Assembly: GCA_035687725.1 (NCBI GenBank)
Contig: DASRVB010000107.1
Span: 1-5,110, forward strand
DNA: 5,110 bases
Direction of reading: 5' to 3'
DNA from: JAICNR01 sp035687725
GTDB lineage: Bacteria; Gemmatimonadota; Gemmatimonadetes; JACCXV01; JAHWKZ01
Below, piece by piece: positions 1 to 5,110 of this stretch. The position numbers were made by a program, and so were the translations under genes. Positions within the stretch are counted from its first letter, which is position 1. The number at the start of each line of letters is the position of its first letter. Below the pieces are notes generated by a model. The model was not told the origin of the DNA. It did no database searches and saw only the letters and a program-made list of their open reading frames with translations.

Positions 1-1122
1 CGTGGCGCGTACGCGCGCGATTTCGGTCGAAGTATTGACCTTTTCCGTCCCGATCACGTCGAACTCGCCGGCCGGAACACGAACGTATTCCGTGGAGTGC
101 CCCCGATCGAAATAACAGTTGATCAGGCGCCTTTCCGCCACCTCCGCCCCGGGCGCTCCCAGAAAGAGCGTGAACCCCCAGTTGGAGGGACTCCCCTCCA
201 GGAAGCGGACCAGTCCCGAATCGGCAGGAACGCTCACCTCGCTGATCCATAACGCGGCAGTACCTACCCCCGTCTCATAGATGGCCAGGTGGTCGCCGCC
301 TCGAATCACCAATGACTGATCCGACCCAGGGGATTCCAAGCCGTCTACGTGGACGCCGAACGAGCCCGACACGATGGGCACTTCGACGGATTCGCCGAAT
401 GCCAGGGTGACGGGCGCTCCCTGGCTGGCGACGAACGTCACAGGGCCACGGCCATCGGCAGCGTGCGCAAAACGAACGGTGGCCGGCAAGCGGGCGATCA
501 CGTCAGTCACCGTTACATCCATCGTAGCCCTGCCGTCCGAGTTCCAAGCCGTGATCGTCGCACGACCGGTGCGGAGGCCGATCACGTTGCCGATAGAGTT
601 CACGTCTGCCACAACCGGGTCGCTGGATGTCCATCCGTTCACCGATGGGGTTTCATCGATCGTCGCTCCGTTGACGTCGACGAAGAACGCTTCGAACTGA
701 AGCGCTTCGCCGATGGCCACAGATGCCTCGAGATCGGGGGGCCTCAGCCGGATAGTAACCCGCGCCTTGACACTCAGTGACACGGATGCATCGACGTTTC
801 CCGCGCTGACGTCGATCGTGACCGACCCGCGCCGGCGCGCCGTGACGACGCCCGACCCAGCACCGGTAGCTTCTACGCGTGCGATCGCCTCATCGCTGGA
901 GGCCCACTCAAGCTCCTGCGGTGTCCGAACCACCATGCCGTCCGCGTTTCGCGCCCGGACCGTGAAGAGGGCTGCTTCATTGACCAGCAGGGAGGACGAG
1001 GCCATGATCTCGAGGCTTGCAACGGTTTCATCGGGGGGGCCGGTGGGAGAATGCGAGTCCCCACCGCATGCGATTGCCTCCATAACGAGGATGAGCGCCG
1101 CGCCGATCAGCCGGGGTGTCAT
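1..1122 (-). CDS. Putative lipoprotein with two bacterial Ig-like domains and DUF4397-like repeats (partial, 3' end outside window)
   Basis: Read on the minus strand from the ATG at 1122, the frame stays open for 374 codons to the window edge. Residues 1-18 form a short signal peptide with one basic residue and a hydrophobic core. AIA-C at 16-19 is an imperfect lipobox; Glu15 and the lack of Leu at -3 are atypical. After Cys19 comes a Gly/Asp/Pro linker. Residues about 35-117 and 121-207 look like two Big_2-type Ig folds, each with a Trp-(Ser/Thr)-Ser-(Ser)-Asp strand and a G-x-A/V-T-I segment before the last strand. From about 213, VRFAHA, LAFGE and a G-x-(F/Y)-x-V pattern resemble DUF4397, with a second copy from about 305 ending in a VPAGEFDV segment. 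Such proteins are usually exported and surface-attached; ligand unknown. The start is fixed by a perfect Shine-Dalgarno. The C-terminus and full length cannot be seen. Confidence 0.85.
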   Translation of the reverse strand, partial: MTPRLIGAALILVMEAIACGGDSHSPTGPPDETVASLEIMASSSLLVNEAALFTVRARNADGMVVRTPQELEWASSDEAIARVEATGAGSGVVTARRRGSVTIDVSAGNVDASVSLSVKARVTIRLRPPDLEASVAIGEALQFEAFFVDVNGATIDETPSVNGWTSSDPVVADVNSIGNVIGLRTGRATITAWNSDGRATMDVTVTDVIARLPATVRFAHAADGRGPVTFVASQGAPVTLAFGESVEVPIVSGSFGVHVDGLESPGSDQSLVIRGGDHLAIYETGVGTAALWISEVSVPADSGLVRFLEGSPSNWGFTLFLGAPGAEVAERRLINCYFDRGHSTEYVRVPAGEFDVIGTEKVNTSTEIARVRAT

Positions 1123-1127
1123 TTGCG

Positions 1128-1137
1128 TCACCTCCTT
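1128..1137 (-). promoter_or_regulatory. Perfect Shine-Dalgarno for the lipoprotein gene
   Basis: The minus strand reads AAGGAGGTGA, with GGAGG ending 8 bases before the ATG at 1122. It matches the 16S anti-Shine-Dalgarno over ten bases and decides the start. It contrasts with clpB and the gene at 4543, which have no visible ribosome binding site. Confidence 0.85.
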
Positions 1138-1139
1138 CC

Positions 1140-1165
1140 GGCGCGCGCCAAAACCGGTGCGCGCC
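1140..1165 (-). other. GC-only hairpin in the lipoprotein mRNA leader
   Basis: Arms GGCGCGC (1140-1146) and GCGCGCC (1159-1165) pair perfectly. After one A/C mismatch the stem extends by two C-G pairs around a GGTTTT loop (minus strand). It ends two bases 5' of the Shine-Dalgarno block and has no T-run after it, so it is not a classical terminator. It could modulate ribosome access or act as a stability element; that role is inferred. Confidence 0.5.
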
Positions 1166-1186
1166 GTCTTCGTCTCATGGAAGCGG

Positions 1187-1192
1187 TATATA
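1187..1192 (-). promoter_or_regulatory. Possible secondary -10 box (TATATA) for the lipoprotein gene
   Basis: The minus strand carries TATATA inside a GATATATACC context just downstream of the small ORF. No good -35 hexamer lies 16-18 bases upstream, where the sequence is GC-rich (GCGGAG at 17). If used, transcription would begin near 1180 and give a leader of about 58 bases containing only the GC hairpin and the Shine-Dalgarno. Weak evidence. Confidence 0.22.
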
Positions 1193-1200
1193 TCCCTCAA

Positions 1201-1329
1201 TTAGTAGGTCTCCGCAGACCGGCTCGCCGCGAACGCGGAGGACCCACTCAAGAGAGGAGTCGTTAGGAGGGCTGCGACAAGCAGTAGAACACGACGGGAC
1301 GGCGGACCATCCCCATCGAGGGAAGCCAT
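1201..1329 (-). CDS. Small signal-peptide-like protein, 42 residues (leader or microprotein)
   Basis: ATG at 1329-1327, TAA at 1203-1201, 42 residues; I recognise no family. Residues 1-13 are polar and end in Arg-Arg. Residues 14-29 form a hydrophobic core rich in Leu, Val and Ala. SSAFA-A at about 30-35 gives an AxA-type signal peptidase I site, leaving a mature tail of only about 8 residues ending in Tyr. An in-frame TAA lies upstream and this ATG is the first start after it. The Shine-Dalgarno is weak (GAGG, 5 bases before ATG). It sits about 60 bases downstream of the strong promoter at 1395-1423, with 78 bases between its stop and the lipoprotein ATG, so one transcript probably carries both. 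It may be a secreted microprotein, a regulatory leader peptide, or the stump of a decayed exported protein. A chance ORF is not excluded. Confidence 0.4.
   Translation of the reverse strand: MASLDGDGPPSRRVLLLVAALLTTPLLSGSSAFAASRSAETY
1207..1240 (-). other. Overlapping inverted repeats at the 3' end of the small ORF (alternative RNA folds)
   Basis: Three perfect inverted repeats overlap here. GGTCT/AGACC at 1207-1211 and 1216-1220 has a 4-base loop. CCGCG/CGCGG at 1227-1231 and 1234-1238 has a 2-base loop. CTCCGC/GCGGAG at 1210-1215 and 1235-1240 is mutually exclusive with the first. The arrangement resembles an attenuator or anti-attenuator pair covering the last codons of the 42-residue ORF, but no U-tract follows, so the regulatory reading is inference. 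Confidence 0.35.
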
Positions 1330-1394
1330 AACTGCCTCAGACTGCGCCCGCGGTTACGGAGCATCGCCCTACTCGCGACATGCGGGCACCCTTC

Positions 1395-1423
1395 ATTATC
1401 GCACATAAGAAATGATTTGTAAA
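1395..1423 (-). promoter_or_regulatory. Sigma-70-type promoter reading toward the lipoprotein operon
   Basis: On the minus strand, TTTACA (1423-1418) and GATAAT (1400-1395) each match the sigma-70 consensus at five of six positions. They are separated by exactly 17 bases, and TGC directly before the -10 makes it an extended -10. It lies in a local AT-rich island (about 1390-1465). Predicted transcription start is near 1388, about 60 bases before the small ORF and about 266 before the lipoprotein ATG. A 10-bp palindrome (TTGTAAACAA, 1417-1426) overlaps the -35 and could be an operator. Confidence 0.7.
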
Positions 1424-1508
1424 CAACTTACGCGATCGGCAACCGCAACTTATTCGCCAAAATGATGGCTGACGTGACCCGCGAAGGGGCCTAGACCAGG
1501 GGCACGTT

Positions 1509-1530
1509 GCTGCCGGTTCGATCCTGCAGC
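1509..1530. other. Hairpin with 8-bp stem (one mismatch)
   Basis: GCTGCCGG and CCTGCAGC pair with one C/T mismatch around a TTCGAT loop. No T-run follows on either strand, so a Rho-independent terminator is not supported. Function unknown. Confidence 0.35.
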
Positions 1531-1712
1531 GAGAACTCATCGCCGCCACTCCGCCAGGATGACGCCGCAGGCGAGCCGACCACCGCACTGCACCACAGAG
1601 GGGGTCGGGAGCGCGGTCGGTTCGTTCACAGACTAGAAGAGGCCCACGCGCATCGGCGACCGGGGGCTCCCGAACGACGGGCACCCTGCTGGTCTCCAGC
1701 ATACAGAATCGT

Positions 1713-1735
1713 CCCGCCTGCCGTGGGGTGGCGGG
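1713..1735 (-). terminator. Weak candidate terminator hairpin downstream of clpB
   Basis: CCCGCC (1713-1718) and GGCGGG (1730-1735) form a perfect 6-bp GC stem with an 11-base loop, about 93 bases past the clpB stop. In the clpB direction it is followed by ACGATTCTG, not a true U-tract. It may assist termination or block 3' exonucleases; weak support only. Confidence 0.25.
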
Positions 1736-1827
1736 TTACCATTGCGCGGTGGCAACGGGCGATCCCAGGATGGCAACCGGCAGAAAGCCTGATCTCGGCC
1801 CCGAAGCGAATCTGGCGCAGCAAGCCG

Positions 1828-4452
<2,625 letters not shown>

Positions 4453-4458
4453 GGCTCT

Positions 4459-4486
4459 AGGTTACAGTCTCGCCGCGACCCGGCAA
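4459..4486 (-). promoter_or_regulatory. Candidate clpB promoter, leaderless geometry
   Basis: On the minus strand, TTGCCG (4486-4481) and TAACCT (4464-4459) are 16 bases apart, and the -10 box ends 6 bases before the clpB ATG. A start at or beside the A of ATG would give a leaderless message, agreeing with the missing Shine-Dalgarno. The -10 keeps only the key T, A and final T of the consensus, so this rests mostly on geometry. Confidence 0.4.
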
Positions 4487-4530
4487 CCGGCTTGCATGGC
4501 GGCCAGTCTCTGCGCCTGCTCTCGTTGCGC

Positions 4531-4536
4531 TAGATT
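4531..4536 (+). promoter_or_regulatory. Candidate -10 box (TAGATT) for the 65-residue gene, leaderless geometry
   Basis: TAGATT ends exactly 6 bases before the ATG at 4543. The intervening CCGGGC holds no Shine-Dalgarno, and no convincing -35 is visible. The same box-to-ATG distance occurs for clpB on the other strand of this 90-bp divergent region, which strengthens both calls. Confidence 0.4.
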
Positions 4537-4542
4537 CCGGGC

Positions 4543-4740
4543 ATGACGAAGGAATCGAGGGAACAACCGAACGGCACGACCGTCGATCCCCTGATCGAAG
4601 CCTACAAGAAGGACGTCGACCGGGCATCGATCCGCCAGAATCTGCGCCGGACGGCGGAAGAGAGGATCCTGAACCTTCAGAGTCTGCACCGGTTTGCCAC
4701 AGAGCTTCGCCGCGCCGGCCGCACCCTGCGCGCCCGTTGA
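4543..4740 (+). CDS. Small charged helical protein, partner of the downstream nucleotidyltransferase
   Basis: 65 residues, ATG start, TGA at 4738-4740. I know no functional name. Residues 1-13 are polar and probably disordered. From 15 the sequence is amphipathic and rich in Arg, Glu and Leu (DPLIEAYKKDVDR at 15-27, then an NLRRTAEER segment and a LHRFATELRRAGR segment), so it is probably two or three helices. No signal peptide, membrane segment, Cys cluster or HEPN-type RxxxxxH motif is seen. From general recollection, similar short proteins with a D-x-x-(I/L)-x-x-Y-(K/R)-x-D-V-D core are found directly before nucleotidyltransferase-like genes. Here the two genes overlap by TTGA and are probably translationally coupled. 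Candidate roles are an antitoxin-like or adaptor subunit of the NTase; both are inference. It diverges from clpB and is probably expressed from the TAGATT box. Confidence 0.75.
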   Translation: MTKESREQPNGTTVDPLIEAYKKDVDRASIRQNLRRTAEERILNLQSLHRFATELRRAGRTLRAR

Positions 4741-5042
4741 CCGACTTCAAAGGTTTACTGCAGACCCTTCTCGAACACGAGGTCGATTTCATCCTCGTGG
4801 GCGGGGTCGCCGCCACCGTTCACGGGTCCACGCGGCTGACGCAGGACATCGACATCGTATACGCGCGATCTCCGGAGAACCTCGATCGCCTGACTGCAGC
4901 CCTCGCCCTCGCCCAGCATCAGCCCTATCTGCGCGGCGCGCCTCCGAACCTGCCCTTCCACTGGTCCGTCGAGACGCTGAAGCGCGGACTCAACTTCACG
5001 CTTACGACTTCGCTCGGGGATAGTATCTCCTCGGAGAATTGA
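4737..5042 (+). CDS. Nucleotidyltransferase-like protein, N-terminal part ended by a frameshift
   Basis: Starts at TTG 4737, overlapping the previous stop as TTGA, a typical coupled start; runs 101 codons to TGA at 5040-5042. Residues 18-42 hold the pol-beta nucleotidyltransferase signature: hydrophobic strand, Gly22-Gly23, then Asp37-Ile-Asp39 as the metal-binding pair. The later FTLTTSLGD segment (about 87-95) resembles the second half of minimal NTase/DUF6036-like folds. Relatives of this type (from memory) continue with a D-(L/I)-LGE-(L/I)-x-GG motif. Here the frame instead reads SISSEN-stop, while the expected YLLGELTGG appears one frame over from 5024. One base is therefore probably missing between about 5019 and 5026. 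The product is truncated or the gene is dead, unless the base is a sequencing error. It may transfer a nucleotide to a protein or tRNA, as MNT- and AbiEii-type enzymes do; substrate unknown. Confidence 0.75.
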   Translation: MTDFKGLLQTLLEHEVDFILVGGVAATVHGSTRLTQDIDIVYARSPENLDRLTAALALAQHQPYLRGAPPNLPFHWSVETLKRGLNFTLTTSLGDSISSEN

Positions 5043-5110
5043 CCGGGGGCAGATCGTTCGACGAACTCGTTAACGACAGCGATCGCATCGAGATCTTCGG
5101 GATGGAATGC
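5024..5110 (+). pseudogene. C-terminal continuation of the nucleotidyltransferase in a shifted frame (partial at window edge)
   Basis: From TAT at 5024 the frame reads YLLGELTGG, then a conserved-looking RSFDELV segment and IEIFGMEC up to the window end, with no stop. This is coherent NTase C-terminal sequence and it has no start of its own: TAG at 5021-5023 precedes it in frame. It fits the upstream ORF after restoring one base. The gene therefore extends past 5110 and is annotated as the displaced half of a frameshifted gene. Confidence 0.65.

Larger units (their letters stand above)
1424..1827. other. Intergenic stretch without a supportable gene
   Basis: This gap lies between the lipoprotein promoter and the clpB stop. 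Open frames exist on both strands but read as low-complexity Arg/Pro/Ala/Ser-rich text with no domain, no convincing ribosome binding site and no continuity with a neighbour. The left edge (to about 1465) is AT-richer and belongs to the promoter island. The rest holds only the two hairpins listed separately. GGTTCGATCC at 1515-1524 resembles a tRNA T-loop, but no acceptor, anticodon or proper T stem surrounds it. Confidence 0.6.

Noticed and set aside
349..1204. Plus-strand frames 349-780, 374-700 and 713-1204
   Set aside because: They lie opposite the lipoprotein gene, whose minus-strand frame is open for 374 codons with a perfect Shine-Dalgarno, signal peptide and recognisable domains.
1509..1530. 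Possible tRNA or tRNA remnant (GGTTCGATCC resembles a T-loop)
   Set aside because: The flanking bases form a different 8-bp hairpin with a 6-base loop. No acceptor stem, D-arm or anticodon arm can be drawn around it.
1337..1823. Minus-strand frames at 1337-1702 and 1626-1823 in the gap after clpB
   Set aside because: The translations are Arg/Pro/Cys-rich without any motif. No ribosome binding site is apparent, and the first runs through the AT-rich promoter element.
4453..4542. Heat-shock regulation of clpB by CIRCE/HrcA or sigma-32
   Set aside because: No TTAGCACTC-type inverted repeat and no CTTGAA...CCCCAT-like promoter is visible in the 90-bp region.
4457..4961. Minus-strand frames across the 65-residue gene and the nucleotidyltransferase
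   Set aside because: They are shadows of the coupled plus-strand pair, which has the TTGA overlap and the GG...DxD motif.
5013..5030. Programmed -1 frameshift in the nucleotidyltransferase
   Set aside because: The junction GGG GAT AGT ATC has no X-XXY-YYZ slippery heptamer, and no obvious downstream stimulatory stem was seen. A deletion or sequence error is simpler.

Overview
The window is GC-rich bacterial chromosome with one certain housekeeping gene (clpB), a two-gene module divergent from it, and a secreted-lipoprotein operon cut by the left edge. The lipoprotein combines a Cys-Gly-Gly-Asp start to the mature protein, a Pro/Gly/Asp-rich linker, bacterial Ig-like (Big_2-type) domains and DUF4397-like repeats. 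That style is common in Gemmatimonadota and related environmental phyla, so I lean that way with low to moderate confidence; no rRNA or other taxonomic marker is present.

Layout, left to right. (1) 1-1122, minus strand: the N-terminal 374 residues of a lipoprotein whose 3' end lies outside the window. (2) 1123-1423: its leader, with a perfect Shine-Dalgarno, several hairpins, a 42-codon reading frame encoding a signal-peptide-like small protein (1329-1201), and a near-consensus sigma-70 promoter (1423-1395) firing leftward. (3) 1424-1827: no supportable gene; two hairpins, one of which could be a weak terminator for clpB. (4) 1828-4452, minus strand: complete clpB, 874 residues, all catalytic motifs intact, with a 12-bp stem-loop overlapping its last codons. 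(5) 4453-4542: a 90-bp divergent intergenic region. Both flanking genes lack a Shine-Dalgarno and carry a TAnnnT box exactly 6 bases before the ATG, the geometry of leaderless mRNAs. (6) 4543-5110, plus strand: a 65-residue charged helical protein overlapping, by TTGA, a pol-beta-fold nucleotidyltransferase-like gene. The nucleotidyltransferase is broken by an apparent one-base deletion near 5022, and its C-terminal part continues in another frame to the window edge.

How they work together: ClpB is the protein disaggregase that works with DnaK/DnaJ/GrpE. The lipoprotein is an envelope or surface protein with no visible link to ClpB. The small protein and nucleotidyltransferase look like one co-translated accessory unit, possibly toxin-antitoxin-like, but that function is inferred. 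No mobile element, CRISPR array, tRNA or rRNA was seen.
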